Source: Bacillota bacterium
Lineage (GTDB): Bacteria > Bacillota > Clostridia > Acetivibrionales > DTU013
Direction of reading: 5' to 3'
DNA length: 64,000 bases
Assembly: GCA_023418915.1 (NCBI GenBank)
Contig: JAEZYU010000021.1
Coordinates: 15,512-79,511, forward strand
This document shows, piece by piece, positions 1 to 9,519 of the stretch (positions are counted from its first letter, which is position 1; each line of letters starts with the position of its first letter). The notes under the pieces are model-generated. The model saw only the letters and a list, made by a program, of their open reading frames with translations. It had not been told where the DNA came from and did not search any database. The position numbers and the translations under genes were made by a program.

Positions 1-1713
1 GATGTACCTGTTATTCAGGTAAAACGCTCCGAAGGATGCCATGATCTCCATCTCAAGCTTATTGATTTCTGCATCTGAAGCAGTATATAAATCCGTAACC
101 ACTTCCTGATCGAATTCCGGAAGCGAGAAGTCTTCAATGGCGAAAGTCCCTTCATCTGCTATACCAATTGCAGCGGAGAAGTTCTCGATGCCAAGGAACG
201 GCAGATCGGCAGCCAGCTTTATCTCCATGCTGCTGTTGGACTTATTCAGCTTCCTGTTTTCCCAGGATGAACTTTCTATATCTGCATTAATACTGCCCTC
301 GCCGGTATCCCCGGTTATGCCTGCTCGTAATTTGACGCTGTTTGTCCTCTTCATTGTTTTATCATCAGTCCGGCCGGAGAAATCAATCACCATATTCGTC
401 TCAGACCTAACACCTCCATCTGGCGTGACTGCATATATGATATCGAGATTTCCTTCAGCTTGAGAGCCTTTTGGCTTTTTTATGGAGGAAGCAACAGACA
501 GCTCGGTAATTCTGCCTACAGCATCAGCGCCGCCTGCACCATATTGTGCAACAGTGACACTTGCGAGTCTGTGATTTGGGCCATCCGGGGAAGAGCTGCC
601 GCTTCCCGTTACTATATCGGCTGCAAATGAACCACTTCCAGCAGCATCGAGAAAATCCAGATGTGTCTCCCTGTAAAATATATCTCCATTCTTATCAAGA
701 ACGACCTTCATTTTCAATCCATCCTTCAGCCTGTATGAGGCTGCTTTTATTTTAAGCCTGTCCTTGAATCCTTCGATATCCCGGGTGACATTAAGCCTGT
801 TCAATATCTCCCTTTCATAATCGCTCAATGTCATTGCCCCGGTTTCATCCATAAATCCCAACAGCCGGAATATTCCTGCATCATCCAGCAATTCTGAGAT
901 ATTCGCAAAGTTGCCATATGTATACTGCAGTAATACATCATCGTCAGATATTGCTGTCAACAGCTCCTCCAGCAATACCGTTGCTTTCTCCTCATCCAGC
1001 AAAATCAGTATTTCCCGGCCTTCAATCGGTTGACCGTCGATTTGTACAGTCACCGAACCATTGTCGATAACCGTTTCGTCTGTCAGGTACCCGGCATAGA
1101 TATCACCGAGCTTTCGGGCAGATTCTCTGAACGCTTCCGCACCAAAGGAAATATTAGAGGCTATCTCACTGCCGCTGATGATTTTCAGTGGCTTAACCGG
1201 AATGGAAAACCTATCATAAAAACCGTCGAGTTTATCTCGCTGTACACTGAAATATCTGTCGGGCATAAGGTCCGGAATAGCTGCCCATATTGTATCGCGG
1301 TCAGAAAAAAGCTGAGCGTTTATAAAAGGAGCTCTTTCCAGCAGTAGATTTGCTTCAGTAACTGAGATATCCCTCTCCGGCTGTCTTTTCGTTTCAACGA
1401 TGAGCTTGGTCTTTCCCAGTATCTCAGAAATGGTTTCGTCGAGACCGAAAGATTCCGCACCGCCGTCGATATCCACAGTGAACTCAGTCCGGCTGCTGTT
1501 TGCGCTTTCCAAATAAGGTTTTTGCTTATTTATAAAATCAGTATAATAGCTTTCAATATTTCCGGCTGTTTCATTGAATTTTTTGCTTTCTGCATCTATA
1601 TATATATCCGTAATACTTTTTTTAGTAAGCTGCGAATAGACAGTAAAAAACAGTGCGGCAGCAAATACGATGACAGCTGCGGCAATAATAACATTTTTCC
1701 AACGGACCTTCAT
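1..1713 (-). CDS. Membrane-anchored protein of unknown function, 3' end cut by window edge
   Basis: I do not recognise this family. The frame stays open from the ATG at 1713 down to base 1, giving 571 codons without a stop, so the C-terminus lies outside the window. The N-terminus (MKVRWKNVIIAAAVIVF) is a short basic start followed by one hydrophobic segment at about residues 7-26, which suggests an uncleaved anchor with the rest outside the cell. The remainder is Ser/Asp/Glu-rich with alternating polar and hydrophobic residues, as in a beta-rich extracellular domain. It lies 50 bp downstream of the ABC ATPase on the same strand, so it may be its operon partner, possibly followed by a permease beyond the edge. 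That link is inference. Confidence 0.75.
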   Translation of the reverse strand, partial: MKVRWKNVIIAAAVIVFAAALFFTVYSQLTKKSITDIYIDAESKKFNETAGNIESYYTDFINKQKPYLESANSSRTEFTVDIDGGAESFGLDETISEILGKTKLIVETKRQPERDISVTEANLLLERAPFINAQLFSDRDTIWAAIPDLMPDRYFSVQRDKLDGFYDRFSIPVKPLKIISGSEIASNISFGAEAFRESARKLGDIYAGYLTDETVIDNGSVTVQIDGQPIEGREILILLDEEKATVLLEELLTAISDDDVLLQYTYGNFANISELLDDAGIFRLLGFMDETGAMTLSDYEREILNRLNVTRDIEGFKDRLKIKAASYRLKDGLKMKVVLDKNGDIFYRETHLDFLDAAGSGSFAADIVTGSGSSSPDGPNHRLASVTVAQYGAGGADAVGRITELSVASSIKKPKGSQAEGNLDIIYAVTPDGGVRSETNMVIDFSGRTDDKTMKRTNSVKLRAGITGDTGEGSINADIESSSWENRKLNKSNSSMEIKLAADLPFLGIENFSAAIGIADEGTFAIEDFSLPEFDQEVVTDLYTASDAEINKLEMEIMASFGAFYLNNRYI

Positions 1714-1763
1714 TCATTTCACTCCTTACTCTCCCGTTTCGCCAGCCTTTGGCAATGCCTGCA

Positions 1764-2513
1764 TCACTCTTGCGCTGCAGTCCCGGCAGCCTCGGACAGC
1801 TTCATCAGTACAGACTCAAGGTCATCTGCACCATATGCCCTCTTTAGCTCGTCTGCAGGTCCCGCAGCAAGGATCTTCCCCTTGTCCATTACCGCTATCC
1901 TGTCACAAAGTGTTTCCAACTCGTCAATATAATGACTGGTGAATATGATTGTCCTGCCTTCCTTTTTCAATGAAGCCAGTGCATCGAGTATGTATCTGCG
2001 TGACTGTATATCTACGCCGACAGTCGGTTCATCCATTACCAGTATCCTCGGATGATGCATCAGTGAGACCGCAATGTTGAGTCTTCTTTTCATTCCGCCT
2101 GAGTATTCCGAGACCTTGTCTGCGATCCTGTCCTCCAATCTTGCTACCTTGACAGCCTCGGCGATCCTATCCTTCCTGAGTCTGCCTGGAAGGCCGTATA
2201 TCCCTGCCCAGAAATCGAGGTTGTCCCTTCCGGAGAGCATAGGATACAGAGCAATATCCTGAGGCACATAGCCGATCTCTCGCTTTACCTTCTCCGACTG
2301 CCCGCAGACACTGAAGCCATTGACGACAATATCGCCTGACGACGGTCTGCAGATCGTTGCAAGTATTGATATAAAAGTCGATTTACCGGCTCCGTTTGGA
2401 CCGAAAAGACCAAATATCTCACCTTTTCCGATATCAAAGGATAGATCCCAAAGCGCAGTGTTCCTGCCATATTTTTTAGTCAGTCCTCTGACCTCTACAG
2501 CATTGCTGTTCAT
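1764..2513 (-). CDS. ABC transporter ATP-binding protein (ABC-2/CcmA type)
   Basis: This is a complete nucleotide-binding subunit of 249 aa. Walker A is GPNGAGKST (38-46), the Q-loop is Q85, the signature is YSGGMKRR (137-144), Walker B is ILVMDEP (157-163) and the H-loop is H194. The signature and the long TSHYIDELETLCDRIAVMDK stretch are typical of the ATPases that pair with ABC-2 export permeases. No permease lies between it and manA, which is divergent, so the membrane partner must lie further left, beyond the membrane-anchored gene 50 bp downstream. The substrate cannot be inferred. Confidence 0.93.
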   Translation of the reverse strand: MNSNAVEVRGLTKKYGRNTALWDLSFDIGKGEIFGLFGPNGAGKSTFISILATICRPSSGDIVVNGFSVCGQSEKVKREIGYVPQDIALYPMLSGRDNLDFWAGIYGLPGRLRKDRIAEAVKVARLEDRIADKVSEYSGGMKRRLNIAVSLMHHPRILVMDEPTVGVDIQSRRYILDALASLKKEGRTIIFTSHYIDELETLCDRIAVMDKGKILAAGPADELKRAYGADDLESVLMKLSEAAGTAAQE

Positions 2514-2666
2514 TTCATCCCAGCCTTTTATGTGCAGGAGCCCGCTTAACGGGCTTTACTATCAATATGCTGCACAGATGATATTCAGACATACATGTAT
2601 AATGCATGTCCAACTCTCACAATATTTTACCATATCGCCGGCGGACTGAAAACAAAAACCAAATCA

Positions 2667-2695
2667 TTGAATAATATATATGGATGCTATATACT
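2667..2695 (+). promoter_or_regulatory. Probable sigma-A promoter of manA
   Basis: TTGAAT (2667-2672) and TATACT (2690-2695) are separated by 17 bp. The site lies about 35 bp upstream of the manA start. Confidence 0.6.
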
Positions 2696-2729
2696 ATTTC
2701 CATACTAAATGTTGCTGGGAGAGTAAAGA

Positions 2730-3797
2730 GTGCTATACCCGCTGAAATTCAAACCATTATATAAAGACTACATTTGGGGCGGCAGGAATCTTGTCTCACT
2801 CGGCAAGTCATTGCCGGCTGACGGGATCGTAGCGGAAAGCTGGGAAATAGCGTGCCACAAAAACGGTTCAAGCATCGTTGCAAACGGTGAATATGAAGGT
2901 GCTCCGCTGCCTGAGCTCATAAGGAAGCTGGGCACAGAGCTGACAGGCAGATCGCTTCCGCAGCAGGATATCGATAAATTCCCTTTGCTGATAAAGCTGA
3001 TAGATGCAGAAAACAACCTGTCAGTCCAGGTACACCCCGATGATGCATACGCATATGAGCATGAAAATGGTGAATACGGCAAAAACGAGATGTGGTATAT
3101 AATAAGTGCAAAGCCGGGAGCAAAGCTGGTATATGATGTCATGCCCGGCACCACCCGTGAAAGCTTTTCAAAAGCGGTAGCACAGAACAATGTTGAAAGC
3201 TGCCTCAAAACAATTGAAGTCTTTCCCGGAGATGTTATCTATATTCCTGCCGGTATGGTACATGCGATCGGCAAAGGTATCATTCTGGCAGAAGTGCAGC
3301 AGAACTCAGACACTACATACAGAGTATACGACTACGGGCGGGTCGGCAGGGAGCTCCATATCGACAAGGCACTTGAGGTCATAGACTTTGACTCTAAAGA
3401 TCGCAGAGAGAAATACACAGGAATAGAGCTGCCCATATCTCACGGGTGTAAAAAGAGAGTCGTCGTTGCCAACGATTATTTTTGCACTGAAATATACGAC
3501 ATCAGGGGTACAGTTAGCGAAAACGCTGACGGGAGCAGATTCTTCATCTATGTGTTCACATCAGGAAGCGGTATTATCACATGGGAAGACGGTGAACTGC
3601 CTGTAAAGACGGGCGAATCTGTACTGATACCGGCTTCGCTGGGGAAATACTCATTGACAGGTGATCTGAGAGCACTCAAGGCATACAAGCCCGATCTTGA
3701 GAGGGATATCCTAAAAGCCTTGAAAGATTCGGGTATACCTGAAGAAAAAATATATGCGGAAATAGCAGGACTCAAATATAGACATCGGGCTTGTTAG
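2730..3797 (+). CDS. manA: Mannose-6-phosphate isomerase, class I
   Basis: This enzyme interconverts mannose 6-phosphate and fructose 6-phosphate in the cytosol. The protein is 355 aa, a normal length for the short bacterial class I form. Likely zinc ligands are visible: Q100 and H102 in SVQVHPDD, E120 in GKNEMWY and H178 in AGMVHAIG. YRVYDYGR (197-204) is the usual active-site region. Translation begins at a GTG (2730) with a GGGAGAG ribosome site 6 bases upstream. The gene stands alone between its own promoter and a strong terminator. It feeds glycolysis or supplies mannose donors for the envelope, and no sugar transporter adjoins it. Confidence 0.95.
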   Translation: MLYPLKFKPLYKDYIWGGRNLVSLGKSLPADGIVAESWEIACHKNGSSIVANGEYEGAPLPELIRKLGTELTGRSLPQQDIDKFPLLIKLIDAENNLSVQVHPDDAYAYEHENGEYGKNEMWYIISAKPGAKLVYDVMPGTTRESFSKAVAQNNVESCLKTIEVFPGDVIYIPAGMVHAIGKGIILAEVQQNSDTTYRVYDYGRVGRELHIDKALEVIDFDSKDRREKYTGIELPISHGCKKRVVVANDYFCTEIYDIRGTVSENADGSRFFIYVFTSGSGIITWEDGELPVKTGESVLIPASLGKYSLTGDLRALKAYKPDLERDILKALKDSGIPEEKIYAEIAGLKYRHRAC

Positions 3798-3876
3798 GCA
3801 AACATAATAATGGTATATTGTAAAGGAGCGATTTTCCGTACATACGGTACATATAAAAAATCAAATCTTCCTCAAA

Positions 3877-3911
3877 AAAAATAGGCTTCCCTTCCGGGAC
3901 AGCCTATTTTT
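3877..3911. terminator. Bidirectional terminator between manA and the GGGtGRT gene
   Basis: The arms AAAAATAGGCT (3877-3887) and AGCCTATTTTT (3901-3911) are perfectly complementary. The A-run before the left arm and the T-run in the right arm give U-tracts in both directions, so it can end both convergent genes. Confidence 0.85.
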
Positions 3912-3957
3912 CGTATTTATGAAATATATCCGTGCTATGGCCTTCATCTGTTCGATA

Positions 3958-4956
3958 TTACTTCATTGCTACTTCCACAGCAACTGCCACTGAAACGGTA
4001 GCACCGACCATCGGGTTGTTGCCCATACCGATAAGACCCATCATTTCCACATGTGCCGGTACTGAAGATGATCCTGCAAACTGTGCGTCGGAGTGCATCC
4101 TGCCCATAGTATCAGTCATGCCATAGGAAGCCGGTCCTGCTGCCATGTTGTCCGGATGGAGTGTCCTTCCTGTACCGCCGCCTGAAGCCACTGAGAAATA
4201 CTTTTTACCGAGCTCGCAGCATTCCTTCTTATAGGTGCCTGCAACAGGATGCTGGAACCTTGTCGGATTAGTGGAATTACCGGTGATGGAAACATCTACC
4301 TTCTCAAGATGCATTATTGCAACACCTTCTCTTACATCATCTGCACCGAAGCATCTTACCTTGGATCTTTCACCCTTTGAATACGGAGTTTCCTTCACTA
4401 TCTCAAGCTTACCGGTGAAATAGTCGAATTTGGTTTGAACATATGTAAAGCCGTTGATCCTGGATATGATATGCGCAGCATCCTTGCCGAGACCGTTGAG
4501 TATGACCCTTAAAGGCTCAGTCCTTACTTTGTTTGCGGATCTTGCGATACCTATGGCGCCCTCTGCTGCAGCAAAGGATTCATGACCTGCCAGAAATGCA
4601 AAGCATTTGGTCTCATCACGCAGCAGCATAGCCCCAAGATTTCCGTGACCCAGACCGACCTTTCTGTCATCGGCAACTGATCCGGGGATGCAGAATGCCT
4701 GTAAGCCTTCACCTATAACCTCTGCAGCATCGGCAGCCTTTTTGCAGCCCTTCTTTATTGCTATCGCCGCACCGACAGTATATGCCCAGCATGCGTTTTC
4801 AAAGCATATCGGTTGTATCTCCTTTACGATACCTGCCACATCGACACCCTTGTCATCACATATCTTTTTAGCTTCTTCCAGCGATGCAATGCTGTTTTTC
4901 TGCAATACTGCATTTATCTGATTTATCCTTCTGTCATAACTTTCAAACAATGCCAT
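3958..4956 (-). CDS. GGGtGRT family protein
   Basis: The protein is 332 aa and carries the motif that names this family, GGGTGRT at residues 259-265, within a Gly/Ala-rich C-terminal half. It has several cysteines (C33, C51, C56, C71, C89, C118, C202, C246, C247), no signal peptide and no clear membrane segment, so it is probably cytosolic. Family knowledge: GGGtGRT proteins are found mainly in anaerobes and have no proven biochemical role. Here it follows a NifU-like protein by 19 bp on the same strand, which suggests they act together in handling iron-sulfur clusters or another metallocofactor. That role is inferred from the neighbour only. Confidence 0.9.
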   Translation of the reverse strand: MALFESYDRRINQINAVLQKNSIASLEEAKKICDDKGVDVAGIVKEIQPICFENACWAYTVGAAIAIKKGCKKAADAAEVIGEGLQAFCIPGSVADDRKVGLGHGNLGAMLLRDETKCFAFLAGHESFAAAEGAIGIARSANKVRTEPLRVILNGLGKDAAHIISRINGFTYVQTKFDYFTGKLEIVKETPYSKGERSKVRCFGADDVREGVAIMHLEKVDVSITGNSTNPTRFQHPVAGTYKKECCELGKKYFSVASGGGTGRTLHPDNMAAGPASYGMTDTMGRMHSDAQFAGSSSVPAHVEMMGLIGMGNNPMVGATVSVAVAVEVAMK

Positions 4957-4975
4957 GTCTTTGACCCTCCCCCGT

Positions 4976-5668
4976 TTATTCTTCTCTCGGATCGATGACC
5001 TTTACCGCATCATCGAACCGTCCGTACTTATTGGTCGCCTTCTTGACAGCTTCGTTGGCATCCATGCCCTTCCTGATCATTTCCATCATTTTGCCGAGGT
5101 GCACAAATTCATAGCCTATGATTTCATTGTTATCATCAAGTGCGGTACGGGTCACATAGCCTTCTGCCATTTCAAGATATCTCGGACCCTTTGCCAGCGT
5201 TCCGAACATGGTTCCCACCTGGCTTCTCAGACCTTTGCCCAGATCCTCAAGACCGGCGCCGATCGGAAGACCTCCTTCAGAGAAAGCAGTCTGTGTCCTG
5301 CCGTAAGCTATCTGAAGAAATAATTCCCTCATCGCAGTATTGATTGCATCACAGACCAGGTCTGTATTCAATGCTTCCAGAATAGTCTTGCCGGGGAGTA
5401 TTTCTGACGCCATTGCAGCCGAATGTGTCATGCCTGAGCATCCCAGTGTTTCGACCAAAGCTTCCTGTATGATTCCATCCTTGACATTCAGCGTGAGCTT
5501 GCAGGCTCCCTGCTGAGGGGCACACCAGCCTACTCCATGTGTAAGACCGGATATATCCTTGATCTCCTTAGACTGAACCCATTTCCCTTCCTGAGGGATC
5601 GGTGCAGGACCATGGTTGGGTCCCTTTGCCACACACGTCATTCTTTCAACTTCATGTGAATAAATCAT
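4976..5668 (-). CDS. NifU/IscU-like iron-sulfur scaffold-related protein
   Basis: A 230-aa cytosolic protein. The central part (about 56-115) resembles the NifU N-terminal fold: a Cys near the start (C49, C56), then ETLGCSGMTHSAAMASEIL (C77) and DLVCDAI (C106). This spacing recalls the three cluster-binding cysteines of IscU/NifU. The N-terminal 45 and C-terminal 90 residues are extra relative to a standard 120-150-aa scaffold. It is first in a two-gene unit with the GGGtGRT protein. No cysteine desulfurase or suf/isc gene lies nearby, so it is unlikely to be the main assembly scaffold. Whether it binds a cluster is not known from the sequence. Confidence 0.85.
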   Translation of the reverse strand: MIYSHEVERMTCVAKGPNHGPAPIPQEGKWVQSKEIKDISGLTHGVGWCAPQQGACKLTLNVKDGIIQEALVETLGCSGMTHSAAMASEILPGKTILEALNTDLVCDAINTAMRELFLQIAYGRTQTAFSEGGLPIGAGLEDLGKGLRSQVGTMFGTLAKGPRYLEMAEGYVTRTALDDNNEIIGYEFVHLGKMMEMIRKGMDANEAVKKATNKYGRFDDAVKVIDPREE

Positions 5669-6425
5669 TCTATGACCCCTTTCATATATGAATTTGATTG
5701 GTATTCACTGACCAATCCTCATAATACCGGTTTTTCCGGAACTGCCTTGTTTTATTTCTGCAACATACAGTTCCAATAAAATTTTCCGGTTGTAAGAATT
5801 TTTACCTCTGCATGCTTCAAAAACGCATGTCTAGTTATCCCGCAGATAGTAAAAAGTCTGGCAATTATGCCAAGAATTATTTTACTATAATTTCGACAAA
5901 AAGTATATGTTAATTTTTTATCACATATGATGGTTGAGAAATTCAGAACATAATGCGCAAAAAAGCATGCTTTGGGAATTCAATAAATATGTTAAATTTA
6001 TACTGGGACAAAAGCCTACTATGCCACTTTGTTCTATTGTAATATCATACGTATATGGTAAAATGAGATAAATTAACTTGTTTGGAATGAGGGAGTCTGA
6101 TCATTATGCAAAAGTACATGGGAAATCCTGGCATCATTCGCCTAAACCAGCTAGGTTACAGAAATAATGATCAAAATCCGCATATACTGGAATTCACCTT
6201 TTGCGTTTATACTTGGGTATTTGAATAAATAATACCTCACTAAATGCATAAATAGCAGGTGCATCTTCCATACGATCACATCGAATGTGGCAAAAAATAT
6301 ATATTCTATGTAAAATTCAGAAAATAGTAAAGAAAAATCATACCACATACAGTATAATATTTAGGAATAGAAAAACAGTTTGATCAGTCACAGCATATCA
6401 AAATTTTATTAATCTGGGGGTACAC
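5669..6425. other. 757-bp AT-rich intergenic region
   Basis: This region separates the divergent NifU-like and TPR-lipoprotein genes. It holds a plausible promoter (TTGTTC 6029-6034, 17-bp spacer, TATATG 6052-6057) leading to a 40-codon ORF listed separately. A TATAAT hexamer (6353-6358) lies before the lipoprotein gene. Around 5795-5825 it weakly resembles the 60527 dispersed repeat. No other gene is convincing. Confidence 0.5.
6106..6228 (+). CDS. Possible 40-aa small protein or gene remnant
   Basis: An ATG at 6106 sits 10 bases after a GGGAG site (6091-6095) and a promoter-like pair at 6029-6057. The ORF ends at a TAA at 6226. The peptide contains IIRLNQLGYRNND, which resembles the IRxNQxGY start of the Ig-like domain found at the N-terminus of GH9 cellulases. 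The similarity then stops, so this could be a truncated remnant, a chance match or an unrelated micro-protein. Confidence 0.25.
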   Translation: MQKYMGNPGIIRLNQLGYRNNDQNPHILEFTFCVYTWVFE

Positions 6426-7058
6426 ATGAAGAGGACGGTTATTCTGGCAATTTTGCTGCTGTCATTGTCAATTCTGGCCGCTTGTACAGCCGGAATCAGC
6501 GGAGATGCAAGCGCTGAAAAAGGATTGGAGCTATATAATGAAGGTAAGCTGACAGAAGCAATAGAGGAATTCAATAAGGCTATAGAAACAGGAAGCAGTA
6601 TATACGAAATGTCAGACCTGTATAAGGCTTTGGGCAACTGCTATCTGGATCTGGACAAATATGATGAAGCTATAGAAACATATAAAAAGGCAGTGGATGA
6701 GGACGATTCCTCGGCCTCGGCATGGGTCAATCTCGGTGTGGCTTACAGGCAGAACGGTGATCTGGATGGAGCTGAAGAATGCTATTCTAAGGCACTTGAA
6801 ATCGATCCTGAGTATGCGGAGCTGCACTCCAGCCTCGGCACACTGTACATAATCAAGAATGAACCGGAAAAAGCAATTGAGGAATTTGAAAAAGCAATTG
6901 AATTGGATCGAAGCCTCGCAGTTACCTTTGGAAATGCTGCGCTGGCCTATGCCATGACAGGCGATTTCGAGAAAGCGGATGAACTCCTCAAACAATCGAT
7001 AGTGCTCGGATATGAAAATGCACAGGAGATACAAAAAAGGATCGACATGCTTCAGTAG
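6426..7058 (+). CDS. Tetratricopeptide-repeat lipoprotein
   Basis: A 210-aa protein with a lipoprotein signal peptide: a basic start, a hydrophobic core and the lipobox LAAC with C20 as the lipidated residue. The mature part is almost entirely TPR units. Examples are the helices around GLELYNEGKLTEAIEEFNKA, ALGNCYLDLDKYDEAIETY, WVNLGVAYRQNGDLDGAEEC and SLGTLYIIKNEPEKAIEEF, giving four to five repeats spaced about 34 residues. It should sit on the outer face of the membrane as a protein-binding scaffold. The start is preceded by a GGGGG-type ribosome site. Its partner is unknown, and the neighbours (a DUF4177 protein and glgB) do not point to one. Confidence 0.9.
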   Translation: MKRTVILAILLLSLSILAACTAGISGDASAEKGLELYNEGKLTEAIEEFNKAIETGSSIYEMSDLYKALGNCYLDLDKYDEAIETYKKAVDEDDSSASAWVNLGVAYRQNGDLDGAEECYSKALEIDPEYAELHSSLGTLYIIKNEPEKAIEEFEKAIELDRSLAVTFGNAALAYAMTGDFEKADELLKQSIVLGYENAQEIQKRIDMLQ

Positions 7059-7174
7059 CATAATTGAGTAATTAAGACACTAAATAACATGTAGCGGCAG
7101 GCGGAACCGTACTGCAGATGCAGGAAATCAAAGAAGGCCGGCGCGTTCCGGCCGATGGAAGGGATGATGGATGA

Positions 7175-7375
7175 GTGGAAAGATGGCAATATCAGACGGT
7201 ACAATTTGATGCTAAGGGATTTATGGGCGGCATACTTGATATGGATGTATTTCAAAATGAACTGAATGAATTAGGCGCTGAGGGATGGGAGCTGGTCTCC
7301 TGCTTCGACACAAACATGAATCAGGGGCAGTCAAGGTATGTGATAGCCGTATTCAAAAGAAAATTTCCGGCATGA
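7175..7375 (+). CDS. DUF4177 domain small protein
   Basis: A 66-aa protein beginning at a GTG. An in-frame stop lies directly upstream (7172-7174) and GGAAGGGA lies 10 bases before, which fixes the start. The pattern WQYQTVQF...LNELGAEGWELVSC...YVIAVFKRK is that of the DUF4177 family, a single small alpha/beta domain of unknown function common in Bacillota. It lies between the TPR lipoprotein and glgB, with gaps of more than 100 bp on both sides, so co-transcription is uncertain. Confidence 0.85.
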   Translation: MERWQYQTVQFDAKGFMGGILDMDVFQNELNELGAEGWELVSCFDTNMNQGQSRYVIAVFKRKFPA

Positions 7376-7493
7376 GCCGAACAGATTATTACCCTAAAGT
7401 AAGTATTACCCATAATCGTATACGGGAAAATATGGAATAAATCTGCAAAAAGCTGTATAATTACCTTGTATACAATAAGGCAAGGAGTATCAG

Positions 7494-9434
7494 ATGAAAT
7501 CTCATATGCACGGATACAATAAACCGGATACGCCAACGGAATTTATTACAGATTATGATCTTCACTTATTCAACGAGGGAAATCACCATAAAATATATAA
7601 CAAGCTGGGTGCGCATCCATTTACAGAGAACGATCGGAAAGGCACCCACTTTGCGGTCTGGGCGCCGTCAGCAAAGAGCGTCAGCCTTGTCTGCGGCAGT
7701 AATAACTGGGATGGACGCAAAAATCCAATGAAGCCGGTGGGAAGCTCAGGAATTTGGGCTGTCTTCATCCCCGACGTCTATCCCGGTGAGCTTTACAAGT
7801 ATGAAATAAAGACACAATCAGATAATATCATTCTCAAAGCAGATCCCTGTGCTTTTTTCAGTGAGCTTCGTCCGGACACTGCTTCAATAATATACGATCT
7901 TGATTCATACGAATGGAATGATGATCAATGGATAGAAGAAAGAGATTCCGGCAATACCTTCAACAATCCAGTATCCATCTATGAAGTCCACCTGGGATCC
8001 TGGGCTCGTTCAGGGGAAAATGATTTTCTCACTTACAGAGAGTATGCGGACAGGCTGGCAGCCTACGTCTCGGATATGGGCTATACACATATTGAATTAC
8101 TGCCGGTATCCGAACACCCTCTTGATGATTCCTGGGGTTACCAGGTCACTGGCTATTACTCGGTTACGAGCCGTTATGGACGACCGGAGGATTTCATGTA
8201 TTTTGTTGACCGGTGTCATGAAGCCGGTATAGGAATCATAATCGACTGGGTGCCTGCACATTTTCCAAAGGACATCCACGGCCTTGCAAGATTTGACGGC
8301 ACTGCGCTTTATGAGCACCTCGATCCTCGTCTGGGCGAGCATCCCGACTGGGGCACTCTGATATTCAACTATGACCGCAATGAAGTGAGAAGCTATCTTA
8401 TATCCAATGCAGTATTCTGGTTTGAAAAGTATCATATAGACGGTATCAGAGTGGATGCTGTCGCATCGATGCTCTATCTGGATTACGGAAGAAAGAAAGG
8501 CGAATGGAAACCTAACATATATGGCGGAAACGAGAATATCGGAGCCGTAGAGTTTCTAAAGCAGCTAAACCAAGCGGTGTATAAATATTTCCCGGGAATA
8601 ATGATGATCGCAGAGGAATCGACCAGCTGGCCAATGATCACAAAACCTCCCTACACCGGTGGCCTCGGGTTCTCGTACAAATGGAACATGGGCTGGATGA
8701 ATGACTATCTCAGATACGTCAGCATGGATCCGGCATACCGCAAATATCACCATAACCTGATCACCTTCTCGATCATGTACGCCATGAGCGAAAACTTCAT
8801 ACTGGTACTGTCCCACGACGAGGTAGTACACGAAAAGCGCTCAATGATCGGTAAAATGCCCGGGGATTACTGGCAGAAATTCGCAGGGCTTAGAGTAACC
8901 TACGGATTTATGTTTGGCCACCCAGGTAAAAAGCTGATGTTTATGGGCAATGAGTTTGGGCAATTCATTGAATGGAATTTCAGGCAAAGTCTTGACTGGC
9001 ACCTCCTAGATTATGACATGCACAGCAAGCTGAAAGATTTCGTTCGCGATCTCAATAAGCTTTACAGGACGGAGAGGGCAATGCACTGTGCAGACTTCAG
9101 CTATGACGGCTTTGAATGGCTCGACTGCAATGACAGTGACCACAGTACAATTTCGTTTCTCCGCAGAGGCGCTGCCGCAGAGGATACTCTGGTATTCGTC
9201 TGCAATTTTACTCCGGTAGTCTATAACAACTACAAAATAAGCGTTCCATATGATACATACTATAAAGAGATACTAAACAGCGACTCTGAGATATACGGAG
9301 GCAGTAATGCCGGCAATATGGGAGGCGTATGCGCAAATGCCGATAATAACAGCCGGATGCAGTATGCCCTCGAGGTATGCGTGCCTCCTCTTACAGTATT
9401 AGTGTTCAAACCTGTTTTCAGCGCAGAGCACTAA
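7494..9434 (+). CDS. glgB: 1,4-alpha-glucan branching enzyme (GH13)
   Basis: This enzyme introduces alpha-1,6 branches into glycogen. The 646-aa protein has an N-terminal CBM48-like domain (about 30-140), a GH13 (beta/alpha)8 barrel and a C-terminal beta domain. The catalytic residues are visible: nucleophile D321 in GIRVDAVASM, acid/base E374 in IAEES, and D442 in LSHDEVVHEKRSMIGKMPGD. The length matches the short bacterial GlgB form lacking the extra N1 domain. GCAAGGAG lies just before the ATG. No other glg gene (glgA, glgC, glgP) is adjacent, so the gene is separated from a glycogen operon or works with unlinked partners. Confidence 0.96.
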   Translation: MKSHMHGYNKPDTPTEFITDYDLHLFNEGNHHKIYNKLGAHPFTENDRKGTHFAVWAPSAKSVSLVCGSNNWDGRKNPMKPVGSSGIWAVFIPDVYPGELYKYEIKTQSDNIILKADPCAFFSELRPDTASIIYDLDSYEWNDDQWIEERDSGNTFNNPVSIYEVHLGSWARSGENDFLTYREYADRLAAYVSDMGYTHIELLPVSEHPLDDSWGYQVTGYYSVTSRYGRPEDFMYFVDRCHEAGIGIIIDWVPAHFPKDIHGLARFDGTALYEHLDPRLGEHPDWGTLIFNYDRNEVRSYLISNAVFWFEKYHIDGIRVDAVASMLYLDYGRKKGEWKPNIYGGNENIGAVEFLKQLNQAVYKYFPGIMMIAEESTSWPMITKPPYTGGLGFSYKWNMGWMNDYLRYVSMDPAYRKYHHNLITFSIMYAMSENFILVLSHDEVVHEKRSMIGKMPGDYWQKFAGLRVTYGFMFGHPGKKLMFMGNEFGQFIEWNFRQSLDWHLLDYDMHSKLKDFVRDLNKLYRTERAMHCADFSYDGFEWLDCNDSDHSTISFLRRGAAAEDTLVFVCNFTPVVYNNYKISVPYDTYYKEILNSDSEIYGGSNAGNMGGVCANADNNSRMQYALEVCVPPLTVLVFKPVFSAEH

Positions 9435-9441
9435 CCCGTCA

Positions 9442-9519
9442 CCCGCTCATACACAAAGACCGGCGGCGGCGTTTGTGGAGATTATGTTTCCTACCCTAAA
9501 GCACTGCTGCAATACATAC
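9442..9519. repeat. Direct repeat copy 1 (about 78 bp) downstream of glgB
   Basis: This matches the stretch 9668-9740 almost completely, including CCCGCTCATACACAAAGACC and AAGCACTGCTGCAATACATA. Within it CACAAA and TTTGTG flank a GGCGGC core and can form a short hairpin. Copy 1 has one extra GGC unit and a few small differences. Confidence 0.85.
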
